A stretch of DNA of 64,000 bases from Streptomyces liliiviolaceus. Lineage in GTDB: Bacteria; Actinomycetota; Actinomycetes; Streptomycetales; Streptomycetaceae. Position 1 is the first letter of the stretch; every line of letters starts with the position of its first letter. The stretch spans positions 3,534,001 through 3,598,000 of the forward strand of contig NZ_JAGPYQ010000001.1 in assembly GCF_018070025.1 (NCBI RefSeq), written 5' to 3'. Below, one piece after another: positions 43,117 through 52,935 of this stretch. A model generated the notes under the pieces. That model was not told the origin of the DNA and made no database searches. It saw only the letters and a list, made by a program, of their open reading frames with translations. Made by a program: the position numbers and the translations under genes.

Positions 43117-44520
43117 CTAGAGGGTCACCCGGCGGATCAGGTACGCCGTACCCTGGGCCGCCGGTTCCGTGCCCGCGTACTCCTGGCCCCGCATCTCGCA
43201 CCACGCCGGAATGTCCAGCCGTGCCGCCTCGTCGTCCGAGAGGACGCGGACCGTGCCGCCGAGGGGGACCTCGGTGATCACCTTGGCGAGTTCGATCACC
43301 GGGATCGGGCAGCGCTTGCCGAGGGCGTCCACGACGAGCGCGTCCGGCGCGCCGGAGGGCGACACCGTGGCCGCGGCCCCCGCGGGAGCGCCCAGCTTCT
43401 CGCGGACCGCGGCGACCGCACGGGGCAGGACGGCCAGGAAACGCTCCACCTCCTCCGCCGGAGTGCCCAGCGGCAACGACACCCGCACATTGCCCTCGCT
43501 CAGCACCCCCATCGCCGTCAGCACATGGCTGGGCGTCAGCGTGCTGCTCGTGCAGGACGATCCGGACGACACGGAGAACCCCTCGCGGTCCAGCTCGTGC
43601 AGCAGTGTCTCTCCATCGACATAGAGACAGGAGAAGGTGAGGAGATGGGGCAGCCGGGTGACCGGATCGCCCACCACCTCCACGTCCGGGACCAGTTCGG
43701 GCACCCGCGCGCGGATCCGGTCCGTCAGCTCCCGCAGCCGGACCGACTCGGCGTCGGCCTCGGCCCGTACGGCCCGCAGGGAGGCCGCCGCGGCGACGAC
43801 GGCCGGGATGTTCTCGAAGCCCGGAGCGCGCCCCGACTCCCGCTCGTCGGCGGGGCCTTGAGGCGCGTACCGCACCCCTTTGCGTACGGCGAGCAGGCCG
43901 ACGCCCGCGGGCCCGCCCCACTTGTGGGCGCTGCCCGTCAGCAGTGACCAGCCGCCCTCGACCGGCCCCCAGGCCAGCGACTGCGCCGCGTCCACCAGCA
44001 GCGGTACGCCCGCCGCGCGGCACGCTTCGGCGACCTCGGCCACCGGCTGGCGCGTACCCACCTCGTGGTTGGCGGACTGGAGGCAGGCGAGCGCGGTGTC
44101 GGGGCGCAGGGTTTCCGCGTACGCGCCGGGGGAGACCGCGCCTGTTCGCAGAACGGGCACTTCGGACACCGTTCCGCCGGCTCGGCGGTGCGACTCCGCC
44201 GAATGGAGCACCGAAGAGTGTTCGACCGCGGACACGATCAGGTGACGTCCGACGCGGTGCCGTCCGGCGAGCGCGCCGGCGATTCCCGTGTGCACGGCGC
44301 GGGTGCCGGACGTCGTGAACGTCAGCTCGTCCGGGCGGCAGCCGATCGCCTCGGCGGCGGCCTCGCGGGCGGCGTCGAGGAGGAGCCTGGCGCGCCTGCC
44401 CTCGCGATAGAGGCGGGCGGGGTCCGCCCAGCCTTCGTCCAGCGAGGCGTGCAGGGCCTGGCGGGCCACGGGGTGGAGGGGGGCGGACGACGCGACGTCG
44501 AAGTAGGACACGACGTTCAC
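43117..44520 (-). CDS. Cysteine desulfurase fused to a TusA sulfurtransferase domain
   Basis: A 467-residue fusion. Residues 1-375 are a class V PLP enzyme: Lys in LTGSAHKWGGPAGVG binds PLP, and SSGSSCTSS holds the sulfur-accepting Cys. Residues about 393-467 are TusA-like, with the persulfide Cys in DALGKRCPIPVIELAKVI. The enzyme would take sulfur from cysteine and hand it to its own TusA domain. GTG 44520 is the chosen start; GTG 44511 is also in frame. It is divergent from the cytochrome oxidase operon. Confidence 0.9.
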   Translation of the reverse strand: MNVVSYFDVASSAPLHPVARQALHASLDEGWADPARLYREGRRARLLLDAAREAAAEAIGCRPDELTFTTSGTRAVHTGIAGALAGRHRVGRHLIVSAVEHSSVLHSAESHRRAGGTVSEVPVLRTGAVSPGAYAETLRPDTALACLQSANHEVGTRQPVAEVAEACRAAGVPLLVDAAQSLAWGPVEGGWSLLTGSAHKWGGPAGVGLLAVRKGVRYAPQGPADERESGRAPGFENIPAVVAAAASLRAVRAEADAESVRLRELTDRIRARVPELVPDVEVVGDPVTRLPHLLTFSCLYVDGETLLHELDREGFSVSSGSSCTSSTLTPSHVLTAMGVLSEGNVRVSLPLGTPAEEVERFLAVLPRAVAAVREKLGAPAGAAATVSPSGAPDALVVDALGKRCPIPVIELAKVITEVPLGGTVRVLSDDEAARLDIPAWCEMRGQEYAGTEPAAQGTAYLIRRVTL

Positions 44521-44579
44521 GCTATGCGGTGGCCTCCGGCGGGGGTAGCCGGGGCTGAGGCTGAGGCCGGCACGTCGGC

Positions 44580-44890
44580 CGCGGGCCGGTGGGGGCCGGT
44601 CGCGCAGTTCCCCGCGCCCCTGACGGGGCGGGGTGCGGGCGGCTGCGGTTCGGCTGCCGGCCGGTGGGGGCGGGCCGCGCAGTTCCCCGCGCCCCCAAAA
44701 GACCGCCCCGAGGGACGCGGCCAACCACGACGCACCCGCAGTCATCGACGAACCGTCCGTCCCGCCCCGTCAGGGGCGCGGGGAACTGCGCGCCCAACCA
44801 CGACGCACCCGCACTTATCGACGAACCGTCCGTCCCGCCCCGTCAGGGGCGCGGGGAACTGCGCGACCAGCCCCCACCGGCCCGCGGCCG
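44580..44890. repeat. Intergenic repeat cluster A8 with a 73-bp tandem duplication
   Basis: Two forward cores (44602-44621, 44677-44696) and two reverse cores (44772-44791, 44845-44864). The segments 44721-44793 and 44794-44866 are near-identical copies. This 649-bp gap is the only such cluster between two divergent genes. Confidence 0.85.
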
Positions 44891-45062
44891 ACGACCGACC
44901 GCCCCGCCCCGCCCCGCAGGGACACCGCGAACCCCGGCGTCCCGGAACGCGCACACCCGAACGCCCCGTCACATGCCTCGCAGAGCCACGTATTCCACCC
45001 CTTCGGGGTGAGTGGCGGCGCGTTGGGGACCCTCCCCGCGCGACCCCAAAAAGCGTCCAGTA

Positions 45063-45091
45063 GGGTTTGGTCCGCATAAACATCCAAACCC
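45063..45091. promoter_or_regulatory. Inverted repeat at the ctaC promoter
   Basis: GGGTTTGG and CCAAACCC are separated by 13 bp; TAGGGT (45061-45066), a -10-like hexamer, overlaps the left arm. The site is about 80 bp before ctaC and could be an operator or leader hairpin. Confidence 0.45.
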
Positions 45092-45169
45092 CTGCCCGAC
45101 GCAGGGCGGCGACCGACCAGCGAGAAGGCCGCAGCCGACCGCGCGGGCGAGACTCTCGGAAGGCGCTAC

Positions 45170-46129
45170 GTGAGTCCCTACGGCTCCGACCGCTCGCCGC
45201 GGCGCCCGATGCGGCGGAAGCTGCTGCAGGCACTGACTGCGGGTCTGGTCCTGGCGACCGCGACCGGTTGCACATACAAGGACTTCCCCCGCCTTGGTAT
45301 GCCCACCCCGACCACGGAAGAGGCTCCCCGGATCCTCTCCCTGTGGCAGGGCTCGTGGGCCGCAGCACTCGCCACGGGCGTGCTGGTCTGGGGCCTGATC
45401 CTGTGGAGCGCGTTCTTCCACCGGCGCAGCCGCACCAAGGTCGAGGTTCCCCCGCAGACCCGGTACAACATGCCCATCGAGGCGCTGTACACGGTGGTCC
45501 CCCTCATCATCGTCTCGGTGCTGTTCTACTTCACAGCCCGTGACGAGTCGAAGATCCTCAGCCTCGACAAGAAGCCCGACGTCACGGTCAACGTCGTCGG
45601 CTTCCAGTGGAGCTGGGGCTTCAACTACATCGAGAACGTCGACGGCTCGACCGGTGACGCGAAGACCGACAAGAACCTCGACGCGATCCCGGATCGCTTC
45701 AAGAAGGACTTCCCGGCGGCCGCCGGCGGGGTCTACGACGTCGGTACGCCCGCCACGAAGAACCCGCAGACGCTCAACCCGGGCCCGACCCTCTGGCTCC
45801 CCAAGGGCAAGACGGTCCGCTTCGTCCTCACTTCGCGTGACGTCATCCACTCCTTCTGGGTGGTGCCGTTCCTCATGAAGCAGGACGTCATCCCGGGTCA
45901 CACCAACTCGTTCCAGGTGACTCCGAACAAGGAGGGCACCTTCCTGGGCAAGTGTGCCGAGCTCTGCGGCGTCGACCACTCCCGGATGCTCTTCAACGTG
46001 AAGGTCGTCTCTCCCGAGCGTTACGAGGAACACCTCAAGAAGCTCGCCGAGAAGGGTCAGACCGGTTACGTCCCGGCCGGCATCGAGCAGACGGACCACG
46101 AGAAGAACCGGGAGACGAACAACCTGTGA
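45170..46129 (+). CDS. ctaC: Cytochrome c oxidase subunit II
   Basis: A 319-residue lipoprotein-type subunit II. A signal peptide ends in LATATGC (lipobox), followed by two membrane helices (residues about 60-120). The binuclear CuA site is at residue 262 ([12 protein letters not shown]) with the upstream His in DVIHSFWV. It receives electrons from the cytochrome bcc complex and passes them to subunit I. GTG 45170 follows GGAAGG. Stop overlaps ctaD by 4 bp (GTGA). Confidence 0.96.
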   Translation: MSPYGSDRSPRRPMRRKLLQALTAGLVLATATGCTYKDFPRLGMPTPTTEEAPRILSLWQGSWAAALATGVLVWGLILWSAFFHRRSRTKVEVPPQTRYNMPIEALYTVVPLIIVSVLFYFTARDESKILSLDKKPDVTVNVVGFQWSWGFNYIENVDGSTGDAKTDKNLDAIPDRFKKDFPAAAGGVYDVGTPATKNPQTLNPGPTLWLPKGKTVRFVLTSRDVIHSFWVVPFLMKQDVIPGHTNSFQVTPNKEGTFLGKCAELCGVDHSRMLFNVKVVSPERYEEHLKKLAEKGQTGYVPAGIEQTDHEKNRETNNL

Positions 46130-47862
46130 GCATCCTCAATGAACCTCAGGGTGCCGCCGCGGCTGAGGACTCGTACGAGAGCGAGCTGCCCGTACGGCGC
46201 AAGCAGCCCGGCAACGTCGTGATCAAGTGGCTGACCACCACTGACCACAAGACGATCGGCACGATGTACCTGGTCACGTCGTTCGCGTTCTTCTGCATCG
46301 GTGGCGTCATGGCGCTGCTGATGCGCGCCGAGCTCGCCCGTCCCGGCACGCAGATCATGTCGAACGAGCAGTTCAACCAGGCGTTCACGATGCACGGCAC
46401 GATCATGCTGCTGATGTTCGCGACGCCGCTGTTCGCCGGCTTCACGAACTGGATCATGCCGCTGCAGATCGGTGCGCCCGACGTGGCGTTCCCGCGGCTG
46501 AACATGTTCGCCTACTGGCTGTACCTGTTCGGCTCGCTCATCGCGGTCGGTGGCTTCCTCACCCCGCAGGGCGCGGCCGACTTCGGCTGGTTCGCCTACA
46601 GCCCGCTCTCCGACGCGGTCCGCTCGCCGGGCATCGGCGCCGACATGTGGATCATGGGTCTGGCCTTCTCCGGCTTCGGCACCATCCTCGGCGCGGTCAA
46701 CTTCATCACCACCATCATCTGCATGCGCGCCCCCGGCATGACGATGTTCCGTATGCCGATCTTCGTGTGGAACGTGCTGCTCACCGCGGTCCTGGTGCTG
46801 CTCGCCTTCCCCGTGCTCGCCGCCGCGCTGTTCGCGCTGGAGGCGGATCGGAAATTCGGCGCACACATCTTCGACTCGGCCAACGGCGGGGCGCTGCTGT
46901 GGCAACACCTCTTCTGGTTCTTCGGCCATCCGGAGGTGTACATCATCGCGCTGCCGTTCTTCGGCATCATCAGTGAGGTCATCCCGGTCTTCTCCCGCAA
47001 GCCGATGTTCGGCTACATGGGCCTGATCGGCGCGACCATCGCCATCGCGGGTCTGTCCGTGACGGTGTGGGCGCACCACATGTACGTCACCGGCGGTGTG
47101 CTGCTGCCGTTCTTCTCGTTCATGACGTTCCTCATCGCGGTGCCGACCGGTGTGAAGTTCTTCAACTGGATCGGCACGATGTGGAAGGGCTCTTTGTCCT
47201 TCGAGACGCCGATGCTGTGGGCTACCGGCTTCCTGATCACCTTCACCTTCGGTGGTCTGACCGGTGTCATCCTGGCCTCGCCGCCGATGGACTTCCACGT
47301 CTCGGACTCGTACTTCGTGGTGGCGCACTTCCACTACGTGGTGTTCGGCACGGTCGTGTTCGCGATGTTCTCCGGCTTCCACTTCTGGTGGCCGAAGTTC
47401 ACCGGCAAGATGCTCGACGAACGCCTCGGCAAAATCACCTTCTGGACGCTGTTCATCGGCTTCCACGGGACCTTCCTCGTCCAGCACTGGCTGGGCGCCG
47501 AGGGCATGCCGCGTCGTTACGCGGACTACCTCGCGGCCGACGGCTTCACCGCGCTGAACACGATCTCGACGATCAGCTCGTTCGTCCTCGGACTGTCGAT
47601 CCTGCCGTTCTTCTACAACGTCTGGAAGACGGCCAAGTACGGCAAGAAGATCGAGGTCGACGACCCGTGGGGTTACGGCCGCTCGCTGGAGTGGGCGACG
47701 TCCTGCCCGCCGCCGCGGCACAACTTCCTCACGCTGCCGCGGATCCGTTCCGAATCCCCGGCGTTCGATCTGCACCACCCCGAGATCGCCGCCCTCGACC
47801 AGCTTGAGAACGCCGGTCACGGTGAGAAGGCCCTCGCCGGCGGCAAGGAGGCGGGCAAGTGA
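46126..47862 (+). CDS. ctaD: Cytochrome c oxidase subunit I
   Basis: A 578-residue, twelve-helix subunit I of the aa3 oxidase. Heme a/a3 and CuB ligands are visible in [15 protein letters not shown] (heme a His), [10 protein letters not shown] (CuB His-Tyr), [10 protein letters not shown] (CuB His pair) and [10 protein letters not shown] (heme a3 and heme a His). The cross-linked Tyr is in the HPEVY motif. GTG 46126 overlaps the ctaC stop, and the stop overlaps ctaF, so the three genes are translationally coupled. Confidence 0.97.
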   Translation: MSILNEPQGAAAAEDSYESELPVRRKQPGNVVIKWLTTTDHKTIGTMYLVTSFAFFCIGGVMALLMRAELARPGTQIMSNEQFNQAFTMHGTIMLLMFATPLFAGFTNWIMPLQIGAPDVAFPRLNMFAYWLYLFGSLIAVGGFLTPQGAADFGWFAYSPLSDAVRSPGIGADMWIMGLAFSGFGTILGAVNFITTIICMRAPGMTMFRMPIFVWNVLLTAVLVLLAFPVLAAALFALEADRKFGAHIFDSANGGALLWQHLFWFFGHPEVYIIALPFFGIISEVIPVFSRKPMFGYMGLIGATIAIAGLSVTVWAHHMYVTGGVLLPFFSFMTFLIAVPTGVKFFNWIGTMWKGSLSFETPMLWATGFLITFTFGGLTGVILASPPMDFHVSDSYFVVAHFHYVVFGTVVFAMFSGFHFWWPKFTGKMLDERLGKITFWTLFIGFHGTFLVQHWLGAEGMPRRYADYLAADGFTALNTISTISSFVLGLSILPFFYNVWKTAKYGKKIEVDDPWGYGRSLEWATSCPPPRHNFLTLPRIRSESPAFDLHHPEIAALDQLENAGHGEKALAGGKEAGK

Positions 47863-48257
47863 AGGTCCAGGGCAAGATGTTCATCTGGCTCGCCGTCTTC
47901 ATCCTCGTCATGGCGATCGTCTATGGCGTGTGGTCGAAGGAGCCGGCCGGCACCACGGCGCTCTTCCTGGGCTTCGGCCTGAGCGTCATGATCGGCTACT
48001 ACCTGTGGTTCACGGCCCGGCGGGTCGACACGGGCGCACAGGACAACAAGGAGGCCGACGTCGCGGACGACGCCGGTGAGCTCGGCTTCTTCAGCCCGCA
48101 CAGCTGGCAGCCGCTCTCGCTCGGTATCGGCGGCGCGCTCGCCTTCATGGGCGTCGTCTTCGGCTGGTGGCTGCTCTTCTTCTCGGCCCCGATCATCATG
48201 ATCGGCCTGTGGGGCTGGGTCTTCGAGTACTACCGCGGAGAGAACCAGAATCAGTAA
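47859..48257 (+). CDS. ctaF: Cytochrome c oxidase subunit IV (CtaF, actinobacterial type)
   Basis: A 132-residue small subunit with three or four membrane helices ([58 protein letters not shown]). Known in actinobacteria as a component of the aa3 oxidase. GTG 47859 overlaps the ctaD stop. Confidence 0.94.
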   Translation: MKVQGKMFIWLAVFILVMAIVYGVWSKEPAGTTALFLGFGLSVMIGYYLWFTARRVDTGAQDNKEADVADDAGELGFFSPHSWQPLSLGIGGALAFMGVVFGWWLLFFSAPIIMIGLWGWVFEYYRGENQNQ

Positions 48258-48274
48258 CACGCGCTGAGCGCACG

Positions 48275-48311
48275 GAAGCCCGGACACCCCGTCAGGAGGT
48301 CCGGGCTTCCC
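48275..48311 (+). terminator. Intrinsic terminator after ctaF
   Basis: An 11-bp stem GGAAGCCCGGA / TCCGGGCTTCC followed by CCCCTTTT. Confidence 0.82.
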
Positions 48312-48387
48312 CCTTTTGCCACGCGTTCCGTCCCTCGCACGGCTCAATGGGCGAGCCGTGCCGCACCGCGGTTCCTACGCTCGGGAC

Positions 48388-49686
48388 ATGAGCCACTCAG
48401 CTTCCTCCAGGAGCGCCGAAGCCGGCCCGGCGCGCCCGCGGAACCGTACCGCCGCCGGCTGCACGGCACTGATGGTCGCCATAGGCGTCGGCGTCACCGC
48501 CTGCGGCTCCGGCGGCCATCCGCTCTCGGCCGAGCCGTACGACGCGGCGAAGGACCTCTCCTTCAGCGCCGCCGTCAGCGACGGGAAGAAGGCCGACCCG
48601 GACAAGCCCCTGGAGATCACCGCCAAGGACTCCGGCGGCCGGATCACCGACGTGACGGCCACGGACGCCTCAGGACGGTACCTGGCGGGCGAACTGACCG
48701 CCGACGGAGGCCGCTGGCACAGCACCTCGCCGCTGGCCGCAGGAGCCCACTACACGGTGCGGGTGAGCACCGAGGACGACGACGGCGCGCCCGGCCGCAA
48801 GGTCGTCGACTTCGAGACCGGCGTCCCGAAGACCAAGAAGCGGCTCGACGTGACGTTCGGCCCCGACAAGGGCACGTACGGCGTGGGCCAGCCCGTCACC
48901 GCCGAACTCAGCGTCCCGGTCAAGGACAGAGCGGCGCGCGCGGTCGTCGAGCGGGCCCTGAAGGTGCAGTCGCAGCCCGCGGTCGAGGGCGCCTGGCACT
49001 GGGTGGACGACAAGGAACTGCACTACCGCCCCAAGGAGTACTGGCCCGCCCACGCCACTGTGCGGGCCCACAGCAACCTCGCGGGCATCAAGGTGGCCGA
49101 GCGCCTCTGGGGCGGCGCGGCCAAGCCCCTGACGCTCACCACGGGCGATCGTCTGGAGGCCGTGACGGACGCCGCGGCGCACTCGATGACGGTCTACCGC
49201 AACGGTGAGGCGATCAACACGATCCCGGTCACCACCGGCAAGCCGGGCTTCGACACCCGCAACGGCGTCAAAGTGGTGCTGGGCAAGGAGTACTTCGTAC
49301 GGATGCGCGGCACCAGCATCGGTATCGCCGAGGGCACCGCGGACTCCTACGACCTGCCCGTCTACTACGCCACCAGGGTCACCTGGAGCGGCGAGTACGT
49401 GCACGCCGCGCCCTGGTCGGCCGGCTCCCAGGGGGCCGCCAACGTCAGCCACGGCTGCACCGGCATGAGCACCGCCAACGCCGAGTGGTTCTTCGAGACG
49501 GTCCGCGCCGGCGACATCGTCAAGGTCGTCAACTCGTACGGAGACATGATGGACCCGTTCGGCAACGGCTTCGGTGACTGGAACCTCACCTGGAAGAACT
49601 GGCGCAAGGGCAGCGCCCTCACAGCCGACACCCCGGAGGGCCCCACCGCGGAGTCCCGCCTGAGACTCACCCCGGAACCGGCGTAG
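48388..49686 (+). CDS. L,D-transpeptidase lipoprotein
   Basis: A 432-residue exported protein. The signal peptide ends with VTACGSGG (lipobox) and is followed by Ig-like domains (residues about 60-270) that precede the YkuD catalytic domain. The catalytic Cys357 is in VSHGCTGMS, with a His in EYVHAAPWS. L,D-transpeptidases make 3-3 crosslinks in peptidoglycan. TACGCT (48376-48381), 6 bp before ATG 48388, suggests a leaderless mRNA. It lies between ctaF and ctaE. Confidence 0.92.
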   Translation: MSHSASSRSAEAGPARPRNRTAAGCTALMVAIGVGVTACGSGGHPLSAEPYDAAKDLSFSAAVSDGKKADPDKPLEITAKDSGGRITDVTATDASGRYLAGELTADGGRWHSTSPLAAGAHYTVRVSTEDDDGAPGRKVVDFETGVPKTKKRLDVTFGPDKGTYGVGQPVTAELSVPVKDRAARAVVERALKVQSQPAVEGAWHWVDDKELHYRPKEYWPAHATVRAHSNLAGIKVAERLWGGAAKPLTLTTGDRLEAVTDAAAHSMTVYRNGEAINTIPVTTGKPGFDTRNGVKVVLGKEYFVRMRGTSIGIAEGTADSYDLPVYYATRVTWSGEYVHAAPWSAGSQGAANVSHGCTGMSTANAEWFFETVRAGDIVKVVNSYGDMMDPFGNGFGDWNLTWKNWRKGSALTADTPEGPTAESRLRLTPEPA

Positions 49687-49689
49687 TCC

Positions 49690-49750
49690 CCCCGAGGGCC
49701 CCGCAGGGGCCCGTCAGGGGCGCGGGGAACTGCGCGACCAGCCACAGCGG
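49690..49750 (-). repeat. Single intergenic element A9
   Basis: One reverse core at 49716-49735 between two convergent genes, with a short CCGCAGGGGCCC palindrome just before. Confidence 0.78.
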
Positions 49751-49785
49751 ACCCGCACCCGCCGTACAGGGGACCCCAATGGCGC

Positions 49786-50187
49786 TTAAGCGCTTAGGGC
49801 GGGCCTGCTGCGAAGAAGCCCCGCCAGGGCGGCGGCGAACTCCACAGGCTCGACCGGCAAGGTCACAGCCGCCTCGGCCCGACTCCACGTCGCGAGCCAC
49901 GCGTCCTGCGGCCGCCCGATCAGCAACAGCACGGGAGGACAGTTGAAGATCTCGTCCTTGATCTGCCGGCAGATCCCCATCCCGCCCGCGGGAACGGCCT
50001 CGCCGTCCAGCACGCACACGTCGATCCCACCGCGGTCCAGCTCCTTGATCACCGCCGCGGGGGTCGCGCACTCGATGAACTCCACCTGGGGGACATCGGT
50101 CGCGGGCCTGCGCCCCGTCGCGAGCCGCACCTGTTCGCGGGTGTTGGAGTCGTCGCTGTAGACCAGCACCGTTGCGGTCGGCTGCAT
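49786..50187 (-). CDS. Stand-alone receiver-like (pseudo-response-regulator) protein
   Basis: A 133-residue single CheY-like domain. Acidic residues (YSDDSN) and the central Asp in VCVLDGEAVPAGG are retained, but the conserved Thr/Ser and the C-terminal Lys-Pro are replaced (LLLIGRPQD, VTLPVEP), so phosphorylation is doubtful. It has no output domain. ATG 50187 follows GGAGGAAG. It sits between the L,D-transpeptidase gene and ctaE, inside the respiratory gene region, without known role. Confidence 0.78.
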   Translation of the reverse strand: MQPTATVLVYSDDSNTREQVRLATGRRPATDVPQVEFIECATPAAVIKELDRGGIDVCVLDGEAVPAGGMGICRQIKDEIFNCPPVLLLIGRPQDAWLATWSRAEAAVTLPVEPVEFAAALAGLLRSRPALSA

Positions 50188-50364
50188 TCTTCCTCCGGGA
50201 CGTCAGCGTCGTAGAGACAGAGACGGACAGGGTCCGATGCGCGGATGCTACTCCCTCGATCACGTCGTCAACACCGGTTCGGACAGGGCTTCGATGGGCC
50301 ATATGGGCTGGACACACCCCACAGACACCCCGAACGGCACCCCCCAAGGTGAGGGCGGGATAAG

Positions 50365-50385
50365 CGACCGACATAATGTCGGTCG
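50365..50385. promoter_or_regulatory. Perfect palindrome spanning the ctaE start codon
   Basis: Arms CGACCGACAT (50365-50374) and ATGTCGGTCG (50376-50385) flank one base; the ATG at 50376 is the first codon of ctaE. It may be an operator or may fold the start into a hairpin. Confidence 0.6.
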
Positions 50386-50996
50386 TGGCGACAGCAACGA
50401 CAGTAGATACCGGGCACGCGCACCCGTCGGTCAATCGGCCGAACCTCACCAGCGTCGGAACCATCATCTGGCTGAGTTCCGAGCTGATGTTCTTCGCGGC
50501 CCTCTTCGCGATGTACTTCACCCTCCGATCGGTGACCGGTCCCGACCATTGGAAGGAAATGGCGTCCGCCCTGAACTTCCCGTTCTCGGCGACCAACACC
50601 ACGATCCTGGTGCTCTCCTCCCTCACGTGCCAGCTCGGCGTGTTCGCTGCCGAGCGTGGGGACGTGAAGAAGCTCCGGATGTGGTTCATCGTCACCTTCG
50701 TGATGGGTGCGATCTTCATCGGCGGCCAGGTGTACGAGTACACCGAGCTGGTCAAGCACGAGGGCCTGTCGCTCTCGTCCGACCCGTACGGCTCGGTGTT
50801 CTACCTGACCACCGGCTTCCACGGCCTGCACGTGACGGGTGGTCTCATCGCCTTCCTGCTGGTCCTCGGGCGCACGTACGCGGCCCGCAGGTTCACGCAC
50901 GAGCAGGCGACCGCCGCCATCGTCGTGTCCTACTACTGGCACTTCGTCGATGTCGTCTGGATCGGCCTTTTCGCCACGATCTACATGATCAAGTAG
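50376..50996 (+). CDS. ctaE: Cytochrome c oxidase subunit III
   Basis: A 206-residue, five-helix subunit III with [18 protein letters not shown] and [20 protein letters not shown] motifs and [20 protein letters not shown] at the end. It stabilises the aa3 core. The start ATG 50376 lies inside a perfect palindrome; GTG 50385 is an alternative. Followed after 65 bp by qcrC. Confidence 0.95.
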   Translation: MSVVATATTVDTGHAHPSVNRPNLTSVGTIIWLSSELMFFAALFAMYFTLRSVTGPDHWKEMASALNFPFSATNTTILVLSSLTCQLGVFAAERGDVKKLRMWFIVTFVMGAIFIGGQVYEYTELVKHEGLSLSSDPYGSVFYLTTGFHGLHVTGGLIAFLLVLGRTYAARRFTHEQATAAIVVSYYWHFVDVVWIGLFATIYMIK

Positions 50997-51061
50997 CCGG
51001 GCCAGTTCCCGCGTACATTCCAGAAGCATCGACGCTGAAGATCCTGACACCGGGGTAATCC

Positions 51062-51871
51062 GTGAAAAAGCTCTCCGCACGACGACGCCATCCGTTGGCG
51101 GCGGTCGTCGTCCTACTCCTCGCGCTGGCGGCCACCGGGGGGCTGTACACCGCGTTCGCGCCCGCGGACAAGGCACAGGCCGATACATCCGCCCAGTCCC
51201 TCGCCATCGACGAGGGCAAGAAGCTCTACGCCGTCGGCTGCGCCAGCTGCCACGGCACCGGCGGTGAGGGCTCGACCGACGGTCCCAGCCTGGTCGGCGT
51301 GGGCGCCGCGGCCGTGGACTTCCAGGTCGGCACCGGCCGCATGCCCGCCCAGCAGCCGGGCGCGCAGGTTCCGAAGAAGAAGGTCATCTACTCGCAGGCG
51401 GAGATCGACCAGCTCGCGGCGTTCGTCGCCTCGCTGGGCGCCGGTCCGAACGTGCCGACCGAGGAGCAGTACAACCCCGAGGGCGCGGACATCGCCGAGG
51501 GCGGGGAGCTCTTCCGTACCAACTGCGCGCAGTGCCACAACTTCACCGGCAAGGGCGGCGCGCTGACGAACGGAAAGTTCGCCCCGACGCTGGAGGGTGT
51601 CGACCCGAAGCACCTCTACGAGGCCATGCAGACGGGCCCGCAGAACATGCCGTCCTTCCCCGACACCACGCTGACGGAGAAGAACAAGAAGGACATCATC
51701 GCGTACCTCGACGCGGTCAACGGCGATGAATCGGAGAGCCCCGGTGGCCTGTCGCTGGGCGGCCTCGGGCCGGTCAGTGAAGGTCTCTTCGGCTGGATCT
51801 TCGGTCTCGGCGGGCTGATCGCCGTCGCCGTGTGGGTCGCCGCCCGGACCGCAAAGGCCAAGAAGTCATGA
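51062..51871 (+). CDS. qcrC: Diheme cytochrome c subunit of the bcc complex
   Basis: A 269-residue membrane-anchored cytochrome. An N-terminal helix (residues 12-32) and a C-terminal helix (about 240-262) bracket two heme c motifs, Cys60-Ala-Ser-Cys-His64 and Cys155-Ala-Gln-Cys-His159. It carries electrons directly from the Rieske protein to CtaC, replacing a soluble cytochrome c, as in the actinobacterial bcc-aa3 supercomplex. GTG 51062. Overlaps qcrA by 4 bp (ATGA). Confidence 0.96.
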   Translation: MKKLSARRRHPLAAVVVLLLALAATGGLYTAFAPADKAQADTSAQSLAIDEGKKLYAVGCASCHGTGGEGSTDGPSLVGVGAAAVDFQVGTGRMPAQQPGAQVPKKKVIYSQAEIDQLAAFVASLGAGPNVPTEEQYNPEGADIAEGGELFRTNCAQCHNFTGKGGALTNGKFAPTLEGVDPKHLYEAMQTGPQNMPSFPDTTLTEKNKKDIIAYLDAVNGDESESPGGLSLGGLGPVSEGLFGWIFGLGGLIAVAVWVAARTAKAKKS

Positions 51872-52935
51872 GTAGCCAAGACATTCCAGAAGAGAACCTG
51901 CCCGCCGAGCGGGCCGCCGACGAGCACGCGCACGGTGACGTGAGCGTGGCGCATGAGAAGGATCCCTTCGCGGATCCCGGTCTGCCGCCGCACGAGCACC
52001 GCATCCAGGACATCGACGAGCGGGCCGCCAAGCGCTCCGAGCGCACGGTCGCCCTGCTGTTCACGCTCTCGATGCTCGCCACGGTCGGTTTCATCGCGTC
52101 CTTCGTGACGATCCCGGCCGACCGGATCGTCTACATCTTCCCGCTCGGCCACATCAGCGGTCTGAACTTCGCCCTGGGCATGACGCTCGGCCTGGCGCTG
52201 TTCTGCATCGGCGCGGGCGCGGTCCACTGGGCCCGCACCCTGATGTCCGACGAGGAGATGGCCGACGAGCGCCACGCCATCGCGGCGGAGCCCGAGGTCA
52301 AGGCCAAGGTCCTGGCCGACTTCAAGCAGGGCGCCAAGGAATCCGCGCTCGGCCGCCGCAAGCTCATCCGCAACACGATGTTCGGCGCGCTGACCCTGTT
52401 CCCGCTGTCCGGCATCGTCCTGCTGCGCGACCTCGGTCCGCTGCCCGAGGACAAGCTGCGGCACACCCTGTGGTCCAAGGGCAAGCTGCTCGTCAACATG
52501 AACACCGACGAGCCGCTGCGTCCCTCCGACGTCGCCGTGGGCTCGCTCACGTTCGCCAAGCCCGAGGGCCTGGAGGAGCACGACCACGACTTCCAGACCG
52601 AGATCGCCAAGGCCGCCCTGATGATCGTCCGGCTCCAGCCGGAGAACATCAAGGACAAGCAGGAACTTGAGTGGTCCCACGAGGGCATCGTGGCGTACTC
52701 GAAGATCTGCACCCACGTCGGTTGCCCGATCTCCCTGTACGAGCAGCAGACGCACCACGTCCTCTGCCCGTGCCACCAGTCCACCTTCGACCTCTCCGAC
52801 GGTGCCCGAGTGATCTTCGGCCCGGCCGGTCACGCCCTTCCGCAGCTGCGGATCGGTGTGAACGACGAGGGCTATCTTGAGGCGCACGGCGACTTCGAAG
52901 AGCCCGTCGGTCCTGCCTTCTGGGAGCGCGGATGA
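51868..52935 (+). CDS. qcrA: Rieske iron-sulfur subunit of the bcc complex
   Basis: A 355-residue protein with three membrane helices and a C-terminal Rieske domain. Cluster ligands are in CTHVGC (residue 281) and CPCHQS (residue 300). Other features are the acidic N-terminus and the KLLVNMNTDEPL segment. It takes electrons from quinol and passes them to QcrC. ATG 51868 and stop overlap both neighbours by 4 bp. Confidence 0.96.
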   Translation: MSSQDIPEENLPAERAADEHAHGDVSVAHEKDPFADPGLPPHEHRIQDIDERAAKRSERTVALLFTLSMLATVGFIASFVTIPADRIVYIFPLGHISGLNFALGMTLGLALFCIGAGAVHWARTLMSDEEMADERHAIAAEPEVKAKVLADFKQGAKESALGRRKLIRNTMFGALTLFPLSGIVLLRDLGPLPEDKLRHTLWSKGKLLVNMNTDEPLRPSDVAVGSLTFAKPEGLEEHDHDFQTEIAKAALMIVRLQPENIKDKQELEWSHEGIVAYSKICTHVGCPISLYEQQTHHVLCPCHQSTFDLSDGARVIFGPAGHALPQLRIGVNDEGYLEAHGDFEEPVGPAFWERG

